Of a stretch of DNA of 64,000 nucleotides, positions 45,993 through 54,255 are shown in pieces. Numbering within the stretch: position 1 is the first letter of the stretch; each line of letters opens with the position of its first letter. Below the pieces are notes generated by a model. That model made no database searches, was not told where the DNA came from, and saw nothing but the letters and a program-made list of their open reading frames with translations. Origin of the DNA: Tateyamaria omphalii (GTDB taxonomy: Bacteria > Pseudomonadota > Alphaproteobacteria > Rhodobacterales > Rhodobacteraceae); assembly GCF_019802125.1 (NCBI RefSeq), contig NZ_JAHVHT010000002.1:558001-622000 (forward strand), in the 5' to 3' direction. A program made the translations under genes and the position numbers.

Positions 45993-46102
45993 GCGCAGCA
46001 TTTTCTGCGCCGCGTTAGGGCAGGGGGTGTCTTCTGGACCTGCCCGGCATCCGCGACTGATGTGAAACCCCATCCTGAAAACCAGTAACGGAGGACCCGC
46101 TG
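45993..46102 (+). promoter_or_regulatory. structured leader before the threonate-dehydrogenase-like gene
   Basis: A 149-bp gap between 45953 and 46103 holds two hairpins: GCGCAG-CATTTT-CTGCGC (45993-46010) and GGGCAGG...CCTGCCC (46018-46045), then an AAACCCCATCC stretch and GGAGG at 46091-46095. The order suggests a regulatory leader, but it does not match any riboswitch I can name. Its GGACCTGCC resembles part of a B12 box only weakly. Confidence 0.4.
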
Positions 46103-47014
46103 ATGATGTCAGTTGGTGTGATCGGATTGGGGGATATGGGCAGTGGGCTTGCCAAGAACCTGATCGCAAACGGATTTGAAACCTGGGGCAGAGATCTGCT
46201 GGAGCACCGGCGGGATGCCTTTGTCGAGATGGGTGGGCATACGGAAGCGGATGCTGCGGGTGTTGGCCGCAAGGCGCAGGCCGTCTTTGTCATGGTGATG
46301 AAAGGCGCCGAAGCCTATAACGTGATCTTGGGGGAACACGGTTTGGTTCAGACCATGGCGCCCGGCGGGGTCATCCTGTTGACCGCGACCATCCGACCGG
46401 CAGAGGCGCGCGCCATTGGTGCTGCTCTGGAGGGCACCGGGCTGCATCTGATCGACAGCCCGGTCTCCGGTGGATACCCCGGTGCGCAGGCGGGGACGTT
46501 GACGATGATGGCGGCGGGCTCGGATGAGGCTTTGGACAAGGCGCGCCCGGTGATGGAGGCTGTTTCGGCCAATGTTCACCGGGTCGGCGACAAGCCGGGG
46601 GATGGACAGACCGTAAAGGCCTGTTTGCAATCGCTGATCGGGGCGCAATTCGCGGCCACGTTCGAAGCAGCGGCGTTGGCGGCAAAGGCGGGCGTGCCGG
46701 GGCAGGTGATCCTGGACGTCTTTTCAACCTCATCCGCTGGCTGCGGTGTCGTGAACAACGCGGTGGAAAAGATCATCGACCGGCACTTCGAGGGTACGGG
46801 CAGCCACATCAACACGATGCACAAGGACCTGACCATTTCCATGGCGCTGGGTGAAGAGTTGGGCGTTCCGTTGCATACGGCAGCGTCTGCAATGCAGATT
46901 TTCCACGCGGGGCGTACTCGCTATCCCGATGGCGACAACTGGGTCTGTACCCGCGTGATCGAAGAGATCGTGGGCGCCGAGTTGCATCGCGATTGTGCGA
47001 AGGTGACGCGATGA
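46103..47014 (+). CDS. 3-hydroxyisobutyrate dehydrogenase-family protein, L-threonate dehydrogenase-like
   Basis: 303 residues: VGVIGLGDMGSGLAKNLIA, DSPVSGGYPGAQAGTLTMMAAG, and GQTVKACLQSLIGAQFAA with the catalytic lysine. The pattern resembles LtnD (L-threonate dehydrogenase), which acts with DenK/OtnK kinases and OtnI/OtnC. GGAGG precedes tandem ATG codons at 46103 and 46106. The stop overlaps a TIM-barrel gene by 4 bp, as ltnD and otnI are often neighbours. Specificity is an inference. Confidence 0.85.
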   Translation: MMSVGVIGLGDMGSGLAKNLIANGFETWGRDLLEHRRDAFVEMGGHTEADAAGVGRKAQAVFVMVMKGAEAYNVILGEHGLVQTMAPGGVILLTATIRPAEARAIGAALEGTGLHLIDSPVSGGYPGAQAGTLTMMAAGSDEALDKARPVMEAVSANVHRVGDKPGDGQTVKACLQSLIGAQFAATFEAAALAAKAGVPGQVILDVFSTSSAGCGVVNNAVEKIIDRHFEGTGSHINTMHKDLTISMALGEELGVPLHTAASAMQIFHAGRTRYPDGDNWVCTRVIEEIVGAELHRDCAKVTR

Positions 47015-47877
47015 AGCTGGGAGTGATTTGTGACGGTATCAGTCGGGATCTTGCCCATGCCGTAGACGTGATGGATGACTTCGGCCTGACCTATGCCGAG
47101 CTCCAATATGTCGGCGATACCGAGGTCGGCGATCTTTCCCGCGCGGAAGTCCAACGGATTGATGCGCTGCTGCGTGACCGCGGGAAACCCGTGTCCTGCC
47201 TGTCCCGCCATGTCTTCGCCGGGATGACTGCGGCCAACCGTCCGGGCGACGTGCTGCACACGCAGCATATGGAGGCGTTGAAACGTGTGATCGACATGGC
47301 GCATGTGGTGGGCAGCCCGCTGGTGCGCATCATGACGCCAAGGAAAGAGCAGATCCTTTGGGGCAGCAACGGGGCAGAGCGGTGGAACGTTGCCCATGGC
47401 GCCTGGGACACGGTGGCGCCATTGATTGCTCCCGCTGTTGATCTGGCCCGTGCCGAAGGTGTCACCCTTGCCGTCGAGACGGGCAACGGCACCATGGTCA
47501 ACTCCAACTACACCGCCCGCAGGCTGATTGACGAGCTGGATGCCAAGGACGTGCTGAAGGTATTGTGGGATCCGGCCAACAATTGCTGGTGTCACGAGCT
47601 TGCCGTTCCCGACGGCTATGGGGAGGTGCGGGGTGGCTATCTGGGTCACATTCACATCAAGGATGTGCAGGTCGACACGCCGCGCGCGACACTTGAGGTC
47701 CGGGAAATGGGCAAAGGTCAGCTTGGGCCGCTGTTTCAGCCGATGGCCGATGCGCTGCGGGCGGATGGCTATGACGGCGTGATTTCGTTCGAGAGCGTCT
47801 ATCATCCCGGCAACGGCGATTTTGAGGCGGGGTTTCGCGCATCAATTGCCGCCTTCAAGGGCATCTTTGGGCCGTGA
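47011..47877 (+). CDS. sugar phosphate isomerase/epimerase-like TIM-barrel protein
   Basis: 288 residues with the xylose-isomerase-like TIM barrel. It begins MKLGVICDGISRDL, carries LAVETGNGTMVNSNYTA, KVLWDPANNC and YLGHIHIKDV with metal-binding Glu/Asp/His, and ends with VISFESVYHPGN. ATG 47011 overlaps the upstream stop (ATGA). It likely isomerises the ketose or 2-oxo acid released by the dehydrogenase before it. A xylose isomerase-type or OtnI-type role is possible. Confidence 0.8.
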   Translation: MKLGVICDGISRDLAHAVDVMDDFGLTYAELQYVGDTEVGDLSRAEVQRIDALLRDRGKPVSCLSRHVFAGMTAANRPGDVLHTQHMEALKRVIDMAHVVGSPLVRIMTPRKEQILWGSNGAERWNVAHGAWDTVAPLIAPAVDLARAEGVTLAVETGNGTMVNSNYTARRLIDELDAKDVLKVLWDPANNCWCHELAVPDGYGEVRGGYLGHIHIKDVQVDTPRATLEVREMGKGQLGPLFQPMADALRADGYDGVISFESVYHPGNGDFEAGFRASIAAFKGIFGP

Positions 47878-47980
47878 TCACCTCTTTGTGCCGGCGCCTG
47901 TGACGGGTGACGGCCGTCCTCATATTGCGTCGCGCGGGCCGCACCGCTAGGCAAGGCATCGCAAGACAAAGGCGCATGAC

Positions 47981-49270
47981 ATGACCCAAGCACCCCTGCC
48001 GACCCTCGATGACATGCGCGTGGCCGTGATCGGGCTGGGTTATGTGGGCCTGCCTCTCGCTGTGGAATTCGGCAAGATGCGCCCCACCGTCGGGTTCGAT
48101 CTGAATGCGGACCGTGTGGCGGAGCTGCAGTCTGGCACCGACAGCACCGGAGAGATCGAGGATCTGGGCGCCGCACGACACCTGCGCTATACCACGGACC
48201 TTCCGGACATCGCGGACTGCAATGTCTATATCGTGGCCGTTCCGACACCCATCGACAGTCATCGCCAGCCCAACCTTGCGCCGCTGCTCTCGGCCTCGCG
48301 CACCGTGGGCGAGGTGATCAAACGTGGCGATATCGTGATCTTTGAAAGCACCGTCTATCCCGGCGCGACCGAGGAAGACTGCCTGCCCCTGGTCGAAGAG
48401 GTGTCGGGCCTGACTCTCAACACGGACTTTTATGCAGGCTACAGCCCGGAACGGATCAACCCCGGTGACAAGGACCGTCCGCTGCCGAAGATCATCAAGG
48501 TGACGTCAGGCTCGACACCGGAGGCGGGGGAGGTCATCGACGCGCTTTACGGCACGATCATCACGGCGGGCACGCATCTGGCCCCGACAATCCGTGTGGC
48601 GGAGGCCGCCAAGGTGATCGAGAACACGCAGCGCGATGTGAATATTGCCCTGATCAACGAATTGTCGATCATCTTTTCGCATCTTGGCATTGATACCACC
48701 GCCGTGCTGGATGCGGCCGCGACCAAGTGGAATTTCAACCGTTACACGCCGGGTCTGGTTGGTGGCCACTGTATCGGGGTCGACCCCTACTACCTGATCG
48801 ACAAGAGCATTTCGGCCGGACACATCCCTGACATCATCCGCATGGCGCGTGAGATCAATGACGGGATGGCGCAGCATACCGTGTCGCTGCTGGTCAAGGC
48901 CATGATCGGCGCGCAGGCGCGGGTGCATGGCGGGCGGGCGCTGATCCTTGGCGTCACTTTCAAGCCGAATTGCGCTGACATCCGCAACACCAAGGTGGTG
49001 GATATGGTGGGCGAGTTGCAAAGCTACGGGATGCAGGTGGACATTCACGACCCCTGGGCGGATGCGCGACAGGTGCAGGCGGAGCATGGCGTCGCTCTGT
49101 TGGAGAGTCTGCGGGATACGGATGCGTATGACGCCGTCATCCTTGCCGTGCCCCATGATGATCTAGTTGCGCATGGCGCCGCGCGGATGCGTGCGCTTTT
49201 GGCGGATAATGGCGTGCTCTTCGATATGAAGGCGGTGTTCGGCCCCGACGAAAGCGATCTGCGGCTCTAG
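47981..49270 (+). CDS. nucleotide sugar dehydrogenase, UDP-HexNAc dehydrogenase type
   Basis: 429 residues. The cofactor site is VAVIGLGYVGLPLAVEFGK (residue ~13), followed by VAVPTPIDSHRQPNL, ESTVYPGATEEDCLP and GYSPERINPGDKDR. The catalytic cysteine is in VGGHCIGVDPYYL (about 262) and GVTFKPNCADIRNTKV closes the substrate site. These are WbpO/TviB-type features: NAD-dependent two-step oxidation of UDP-GlcNAc or UDP-GalNAc to the uronic acid for surface polysaccharide. It stands alone; other polysaccharide genes are not in the window. The stop overlaps the convergent amine oxidase gene. Confidence 0.9.
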   Translation: MTQAPLPTLDDMRVAVIGLGYVGLPLAVEFGKMRPTVGFDLNADRVAELQSGTDSTGEIEDLGAARHLRYTTDLPDIADCNVYIVAVPTPIDSHRQPNLAPLLSASRTVGEVIKRGDIVIFESTVYPGATEEDCLPLVEEVSGLTLNTDFYAGYSPERINPGDKDRPLPKIIKVTSGSTPEAGEVIDALYGTIITAGTHLAPTIRVAEAAKVIENTQRDVNIALINELSIIFSHLGIDTTAVLDAAATKWNFNRYTPGLVGGHCIGVDPYYLIDKSISAGHIPDIIRMAREINDGMAQHTVSLLVKAMIGAQARVHGGRALILGVTFKPNCADIRNTKVVDMVGELQSYGMQVDIHDPWADARQVQAEHGVALLESLRDTDAYDAVILAVPHDDLVAHGAARMRALLADNGVLFDMKAVFGPDESDLRL

Positions 49271-50319
49271 CTGACCAGCGCCTTTGCCGCCAGCATCGCA
49301 GCGCGTTCGCCGGTTTTGATGGCGCCTTCGATCAAGCCGCTATGGGTTGCGGAGACCTCGGCCCCGGCAAAGAACAGTCGTCCCTGTACAGAATTTGCAA
49401 GCGCTGGTGCGCCGTAAGGCGGATGACCTTGCGGTGGCGTTCGGTCCGCTGAGGTTGTGGTAAAGCGCTCTGCTGCCCAGTCCATAATCTCGATGCGGAT
49501 CGGGTGCGCCGCTTCCGGTCCGAACAGGCGCTGCAGCTGTGCAAGTGATTGTTGGACAAGTTCGGTTTGATCCTGCCGTGCGTCGAACGGAACGCCAACG
49601 AAACCGAACAGACCGAACACACCGGTCTCCGGGTCTGATTGATCGGCGATTTCGAACAGGGGTCCTGCATGGCTGACGGCGCCACCGGACAACCCAGCCT
49701 CACGCCAGAAGGGGCGGTCATATTGCACGACGATCTTGGCATGGGCCGCCATCCATGTGGGCCAGCGCACGAGATCTTTGGCCACAGCGGCAGGCCAGTT
49801 CGGTGTGACATCCCAAGTCGCAGCAATCGGGCCGGGAACGGCGCAGATGACGACGTCAACATCCCATGTTTGCGACTGGGTTGTGACACTTGGGCGGCCC
49901 TGCAGGTCAAGCGCAAGTACTTCTTCGTTCAAGTGGATCGAGGTTGGGGGCAAGGCGGCGGCAAGTTGTGTTGCGAGCGTCTGAACGCCGCCCCGGATAC
50001 GCGCGGCATCTGTGTATCGCTTGGGAAAGGCGCCACGGCGCAGGCCGCTGGTGGTCTCGACCACAAAATCGCCCGTCTCGTCCTGCGGCAACGTGTCGAG
50101 GCCCATCTCGCGCAGCAGCGCGATCACATTGGGCTGATAGTCGGGCCAAATCCACGCGGGGCCAAGGTCAATGCCGCCTTTGCCGAGCGGGACGGTCAGA
50201 GCACGCCCGCCAACGCGGTCCCGCGCTTCGAGCACGGTGACCTCGTGACCTGCCTGATGCAGCCGTAGCGCAGTGACAAGGCCTGCGAGCCCTGCGCCGA
50301 GAACCAGCGCTGTGGTCAC
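49267..50319 (-). CDS. FAD-dependent amine oxidase family protein
   Basis: 350 residues. The dinucleotide-binding start TTALVLGAGLAGLVTALRLHQAGHEVTVLEARDRVGGRA and the C-terminal RLFFAGAEVSATHSGLIEGAIKTGERAA are standard for flavin monoamine oxidases. Start GTG 50319 is coupled by GTGA to the cupin gene upstream. It lacks a membrane anchor, so it is cytoplasmic. Substrate unknown; a polyamine or amino acid is typical. Confidence 0.88.
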   Translation of the reverse strand: MTTALVLGAGLAGLVTALRLHQAGHEVTVLEARDRVGGRALTVPLGKGGIDLGPAWIWPDYQPNVIALLREMGLDTLPQDETGDFVVETTSGLRRGAFPKRYTDAARIRGGVQTLATQLAAALPPTSIHLNEEVLALDLQGRPSVTTQSQTWDVDVVICAVPGPIAATWDVTPNWPAAVAKDLVRWPTWMAAHAKIVVQYDRPFWREAGLSGGAVSHAGPLFEIADQSDPETGVFGLFGFVGVPFDARQDQTELVQQSLAQLQRLFGPEAAHPIRIEIMDWAAERFTTTSADRTPPQGHPPYGAPALANSVQGRLFFAGAEVSATHSGLIEGAIKTGERAAMLAAKALVS

Positions 50320-50987
50320 GCGCCGATCATCTGGCGTAGGTGACCGGTCTTGACCCAAAGGCGCGCGCCGTCCGGGCCAGAGGTCAGTTTCTTGGTCTCG
50401 CCGGGTGCTACGCGGAGCCAGTCCCGTGGGCCAAGGGTTGCGTCGCCGTGCGATACCGACCCTTCCAGTACAAGAATTTCAGCTCCGCCACCTGTTTCGA
50501 TGCGGTGGGTGAGTTCAGGCTCCCACAACTCCAGCGCGACATGCTCGTGCGCATCTTCGAACAGAGTGGAACTTGCCACGCCTGAGCGCTTCGGGTCAGG
50601 CTTGGTGTCCGCCGTGTTCATGTCGACGCGCACGTGCTGGCGGTCTTCGGGGTCGAACTGCCAGAGCTTTACAAAGATCGTGGCACCCGGTTTCGAACTG
50701 GGCGTGTGCCGCGAGGTGGGCGGGTTGCGCACATAGGTGCCGACGGGAAAATCCCCCGCTTCGTCCTGAAACACACCTTCGAGCACGATGTATTCCTCGC
50801 CCCCTTCATGGGTGTGCGGGGCAAAGGCGCTGCCGGGGGCGAAACGGACAATGGTGGTGGCACGGGCGACCTCGTCCCCGATCCGGTCGAGCATCTTGCG
50901 TTCCACCCCGGCCGAAGGCGATTGGCGCCATGGGTTGTCTGCGTTCAGGACTGTTACGGTCTGTGTGAAGTCGGCATTCAGTTCCAT
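50316..50987 (-). CDS. cupin-domain protein, ChrR-like
   Basis: 223 residues forming two cupin repeats; the first has the metal-binding PHTHEGGEEYIVLEGVFQDEAGDFPVGTYVRNP, similar to the anti-sigma factor ChrR cupin, and the second HRIETGGGAEILVLEGSV has lost most ligands. No sigma factor is nearby, so a true ChrR role is unlikely. It starts 118 bp from the divergent TetR gene and precedes the amine oxidase in a GTGA-coupled pair. Function unknown. Confidence 0.82.
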   Translation of the reverse strand: MELNADFTQTVTVLNADNPWRQSPSAGVERKMLDRIGDEVARATTIVRFAPGSAFAPHTHEGGEEYIVLEGVFQDEAGDFPVGTYVRNPPTSRHTPSSKPGATIFVKLWQFDPEDRQHVRVDMNTADTKPDPKRSGVASSTLFEDAHEHVALELWEPELTHRIETGGGAEILVLEGSVSHGDATLGPRDWLRVAPGETKKLTSGPDGARLWVKTGHLRQMIGA

Positions 50988-51008
50988 ATCGCGGGCCTTT
51001 CATCGCGT

Positions 51009-51101
51009 TACCTTCCAATAGGTAGGCAAATGGCTTGAAAGCGCAAGACTTATGCCCCAATTATTTGCAGAGAAGGAAATGAGGCACCAACCAGTAGGTA
51101 G
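51009..51101. promoter_or_regulatory. candidate TetR operators between cupin gene and tetR-family gene
   Basis: The 11-mer CCARTAGGTAG occurs at 51015-51025 (CCAATAGGTAG) and 51091-51101 (CCAGTAGGTAG), 76 bp apart. The first lies in an inverted repeat TACCT-N6-AGGTA (51009-51024). Both are in the divergent promoter region, next to the start codons of the two genes, as expected for autoregulation. Confidence 0.55.
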
Positions 51102-51105
51102 ATGG

Positions 51106-51666
51106 ATGGACACGAAAACGCATCTTCTCGATGAAGCGGAGCGGTTCACGAGGCAGCGTGGCTTTGACGGGTTCAGCTTTGCCGACCTTGCCTCAAGCGC
51201 CGATATTCGCAAGGCATCGGTGCACTATCACTTTCCGGTAAAAGGTGATCTGTCGCTTGCGCTGATCCAGCGTTACCGGGCCGTGTTTATGGACAGGCTG
51301 CAGGCGATATCAGCGTCCCACAGGACGGCGGGCGCACGACTGCTGCGCTTCGTTGATCTCTATCGCGGGGCGTCCGACGGGGGGCGTAGCCTGTGCCTTT
51401 GCGTGGCCCTTTCGGTCACGCAGACCGCCTTGCCCAAAGAGACTATGGCAGAACTTGCCGCGTTCCACCGGGATGTCACCACTTGGTTGGAAACGGTGTT
51501 CCGCCATGGGCAGTCCGACGGCAGTGTGCAGCATGTCAGCGATCCGCGTGCAGAGGCAGAGGCGGCCATGGCGCAGGTGGAAGGGGCGCAGATCATGGCC
51601 CGGGCGACGGGCGATCCGGCGCGGTTCGAGGCCGCCATTGCGACGCTTGTGTCCCGCGCTGTTTGA
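51106..51666 (+). CDS. TetR/AcrR family transcriptional regulator
   Basis: 186 residues. The N-terminal helix-turn-helix is GFDGFSFADLASSADIRKASVHYHFPVKGDL (residues ~17-47), followed by an all-helical ligand domain with the NemR-like segment LLRFVDLYRGAS. Start ATG 51106 (MDTKTHLLDEAERFTRQRG) fits the family; an upstream in-frame ATG at 51052 would add a non-conserved tail. It probably represses itself and the cupin-amine oxidase operon. Confidence 0.9.
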   Translation: MDTKTHLLDEAERFTRQRGFDGFSFADLASSADIRKASVHYHFPVKGDLSLALIQRYRAVFMDRLQAISASHRTAGARLLRFVDLYRGASDGGRSLCLCVALSVTQTALPKETMAELAAFHRDVTTWLETVFRHGQSDGSVQHVSDPRAEAEAAMAQVEGAQIMARATGDPARFEAAIATLVSRAV

Positions 51667-51677
51667 CTGCGACTATG

Positions 51678-52445
51678 CTAGGCGGTCCGTCCCTCGAACG
51701 CCCTGACCGCGATCCCTTCGGCTTCCAGCGTCCGCCTTACGGAGGCAGCGATTTCAACCGCCTCTGGTGTGTCGCCGTGACAGCAGATCGTGTCGATCGG
51801 CGTTTCGATCCGTTTGCCACTGTCGGTGATGATGGCTTGCGCCTTGACCATCTCGACCATCCGCTTTCCGGCGATCTCGGCGTCGTGGATGATGGCACCG
51901 GGTTTGCGGCGGTCCACGAGCGTCGCATCGTCGTTGTAGGCGCGGTCGGCAAAGATCTCGCAGGCAAAGCGCGCGCCGATCGAGCGTACGGCCCGTTCCT
52001 GTGCCGTGGCTGCCAGCACCATGATGATCGCGTCAGGATGCGCGGACAGGGCCGCTTCGTAGCAGGCGCGTGCCATGTCTTCGTCCTCTGACGTCATGTT
52101 GCCAAGCGCGCCGTGCAGTTTGATGTGGCGCACCTTGGCGCCGAGCGCATTGGCCATGCCAAGGGTTGCGCCGACCTGGCACCGGATCGAGTTTTGCAGC
52201 GATGCAATCGGCATGTCGATGCGCCTGCGCCCGAACCCCTGGATGTCGGCAAAGCCCGGGTGCGATCCGATCCCGACACACTTGTCCAAGGCGATGCCCA
52301 TCGTCGCGGCCATCACGTCCGGGTCGCCCGCATGTGCGCCGCAGGCGATGTTGGCGGAGGTTACGGTTTCCAGAAGGGCCGCATCGTCGCCCATGTTCCA
52401 GGGGCCAAAGCTCTCTCCCATATCGGCGTTCAAGTCGACTTGCAT
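51678..52445 (-). CDS. pxpA: 5-oxoprolinase subunit A (LamB/YcsF family)
   Basis: 255 residues. It begins MQVDLNADMGESFGPWNMGDDAALLETVTSANIACGAHAGDP, the family signature, with GVGIGSHPGF-like VGIGSHPGFADIQGFGRR and the conserved ERAVRSIGARFACEIFADRAYNDDATLVDR. Together with PxpB and PxpC it hydrolyses 5-oxoproline (pyroglutamate) to glutamate with ATP. It is the last gene of pxpBCA, 4 bp after pxpC. Confidence 0.95.
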   Translation of the reverse strand: MQVDLNADMGESFGPWNMGDDAALLETVTSANIACGAHAGDPDVMAATMGIALDKCVGIGSHPGFADIQGFGRRRIDMPIASLQNSIRCQVGATLGMANALGAKVRHIKLHGALGNMTSEDEDMARACYEAALSAHPDAIIMVLAATAQERAVRSIGARFACEIFADRAYNDDATLVDRRKPGAIIHDAEIAGKRMVEMVKAQAIITDSGKRIETPIDTICCHGDTPEAVEIAASVRRTLEAEGIAVRAFEGRTA

Positions 52446-52449
52446 AACC

Positions 52450-53472
52450 TTATCCTTTGTCGAGAGGGGTATCGGTGGCCGAGACGGCGCCGCCTACCAA
52501 TTGATAGCTTAGAAGGTCCTGAATGCTGGCTGGGTCGCGGACCAGTGGTGTTGCCGATTTGGGCAGAGCGTCCCATGCCGCACGTGCGCGGGCTTCGATG
52601 GCGGCCCCCTCATCCAGTGTCACAAACTGGAACTGCAGCGCGGCCCCTGCCGGAGCCTGGGCGACGCGGGGCAGATCGCAGGGCAGGACTGTTCCGATCC
52701 GGGGGTAGCCGCCTGTCGTCTGGCTTTCGGCCATCAGGACAAAGGGCGTGCCGTCGCCAGTGATCTGAATGTCGCCCGGTACGATGACCTCGCTCACGAT
52801 GCCGAGTGCTTTGGGTGTGGAGAACCCTTCGCCATCGCTGTCCATTCGGATGCCTTGCCTGTTGGCGCGTGGGTCACGGCGAAAGATAGTCTGTTCGAAG
52901 CGCGCGCGCGTGTCGTCGGCAAATGCGTCGGTTTGCATACTGGGTACGATCCGCACCGTGCCGCCGCCAAAACGGGTGTCACTGGGCAAGGTCAGGCCGA
53001 CCTCATCGCTTTTGTCCTGTCCAACGGGGAGCCGGTCGCCCGCGGCCACCAAATCACCCAGACCGCAGGATTGATGCGTTGCGCGTGATCCCAGCATGAC
53101 CTCGGCTGCGAAACCGCCACCCACATGCAGGTAACCGTACGTGCCCGTGCGGGTTGGTCCGATGCTGAGCAGGCTACCCTTCGTGAGCTTGTGGCTGGCG
53201 TTCCAAGCTGCGGTCGCGCCGTCGATCTGGGCCGTCATCTCCGCCCCGGTCAGGGCGATCCGGATGTCCTCGGTGGCTTCGAACGTGCCGCCTGTGCCGA
53301 CCATCTCGAGCACAGCGAGGTGGGCCGGCTGGCGCAAGAGAGCCGCACCTTCGAAAACTGCCAGGCGGTCGGCCGCACCGCCGCGTGTCAGTCCCTTTGC
53401 CAGATAGCCCGTGCGCCCGAGGTCCTGCACCGCAACGCCCGGGCCCACTTGGTGTACATGCAGGGCCGTCAT
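52450..53472 (-). CDS. pxpC: 5-oxoprolinase subunit C (biotin-dependent carboxyltransferase family)
   Basis: 340 residues of the KipA/urea amidolyase carboxyltransferase type: LHVHQVGPGVAVQDLGRTGYLAKGLTRGGAADRLA, IGPTRTGTYGYLHVGGGF, ESQTTGGYPRIGTVLPCDLPRVAQAPAGAALQFQFV. It acts in complex with PxpB. The ATG overlaps the pxpB stop by 4 bp, so subunits are made in equal amounts. Confidence 0.93.
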   Translation of the reverse strand: MTALHVHQVGPGVAVQDLGRTGYLAKGLTRGGAADRLAVFEGAALLRQPAHLAVLEMVGTGGTFEATEDIRIALTGAEMTAQIDGATAAWNASHKLTKGSLLSIGPTRTGTYGYLHVGGGFAAEVMLGSRATHQSCGLGDLVAAGDRLPVGQDKSDEVGLTLPSDTRFGGGTVRIVPSMQTDAFADDTRARFEQTIFRRDPRANRQGIRMDSDGEGFSTPKALGIVSEVIVPGDIQITGDGTPFVLMAESQTTGGYPRIGTVLPCDLPRVAQAPAGAALQFQFVTLDEGAAIEARARAAWDALPKSATPLVRDPASIQDLLSYQLVGGAVSATDTPLDKG

Positions 53473-54218
53473 TCAAGGACCTCCTGCAACGCGCCGCCGG
53501 AGCCGTCGTTGACCTTGGCTTCGATCTGCGCGAGCTCTTTGGCGGAAATGTCCGCGAACTGCACCTCATCGCCGGGGGCAAGGGGGAAGGGGGTGTCCCC
53601 GCGGGGACGGAAACACTTGAACGCACTTTGCCCGACATGGCGCCAGCCGGTGGGTGTGTCTTTGGCAAACAGACAGATCTGGCGCACGGCCGCGACCAGC
53701 GCGCCCGCTGGGACATTCGGTGTCAGTTCTTTCTGGCGCGGGATATTCCACGTTTTGTCAAGGGTGCCGAGATACGGTTGGCCGGGCGCAAATCCGAGGG
53801 TCAACACCCGTAGCCGGGTTGAGGTCAGATCTCGCAGTGCATCCGCTTCGCTGAGCCCCGCAGCCTCTGCCGCTTCGGCCAGTTGAGGGGCGCGGTCGCC
53901 GCCGAAGGTGGCAGGAATGGTCCAGAGGGTCCGGCCTGCGGGAAGGGTGGCTGCGTTCCAGTCCTGTGTTGCCAGCACGTCGTGCAGACGATGCGAAATG
54001 TCGTCAAAGCGATGCTCTGCCAAATCAATGCGGAAGAACGCCGACACAAGGGTGCTGCTGCTTTCGGCGATGATGTCCCAGCCCTGCGCGTCCACCGCAC
54101 TGCGAAAAGCTATCGCCGCGCGGTTTGAAGCATCCGTTGCGGTGTCGCCAAAGGTGACAAGCACGCCGTCCAGTCCAACGGATCGGATGCGCGGTGTGTA
54201 TGCGGTGTCGGATGTCAT
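53469..54218 (-). CDS. pxpB: 5-oxoprolinase subunit B (KipI family)
   Basis: 249 residues. The KipI/AHS1 region includes SVGLDGVLVTFGDTATDASNRAAIAF, IPATFGGDRAPQLAEAAEAAGLSEADALRDLTSTRLRVLTLGFAPGQPYLGTL and PRQKELTPNVPAGALVAAVRQICLFAKDTPTGW. Start ATG 54218 (MTSDTAYTPRIRSVGLDG) is preferred; a frame reaching 54413 overlaps the ycaQ gene and looks non-conserved. It is the first gene of pxpBCA, ATGA-coupled to pxpC. Confidence 0.92.
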   Translation of the reverse strand: MTSDTAYTPRIRSVGLDGVLVTFGDTATDASNRAAIAFRSAVDAQGWDIIAESSSTLVSAFFRIDLAEHRFDDISHRLHDVLATQDWNAATLPAGRTLWTIPATFGGDRAPQLAEAAEAAGLSEADALRDLTSTRLRVLTLGFAPGQPYLGTLDKTWNIPRQKELTPNVPAGALVAAVRQICLFAKDTPTGWRHVGQSAFKCFRPRGDTPFPLAPGDEVQFADISAKELAQIEAKVNDGSGGALQEVLE

Positions 54219-54255
54219 CGTCGGCAGGGTACGCTCTGTGCCCGCGGGCGCAACG

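Noticed and set aside
46011..46060. Possible cobalamin riboswitch (GGACCTGCC resembles the end of a B12 box)
   Set aside because: Only about nine bases match; the other conserved parts of the B12 element are absent or in the wrong order.
50316..50987. ChrR anti-sigma factor
   Set aside because: The cupin resembles ChrR, but there is no zinc-binding anti-sigma domain and no ECF sigma factor next to it.
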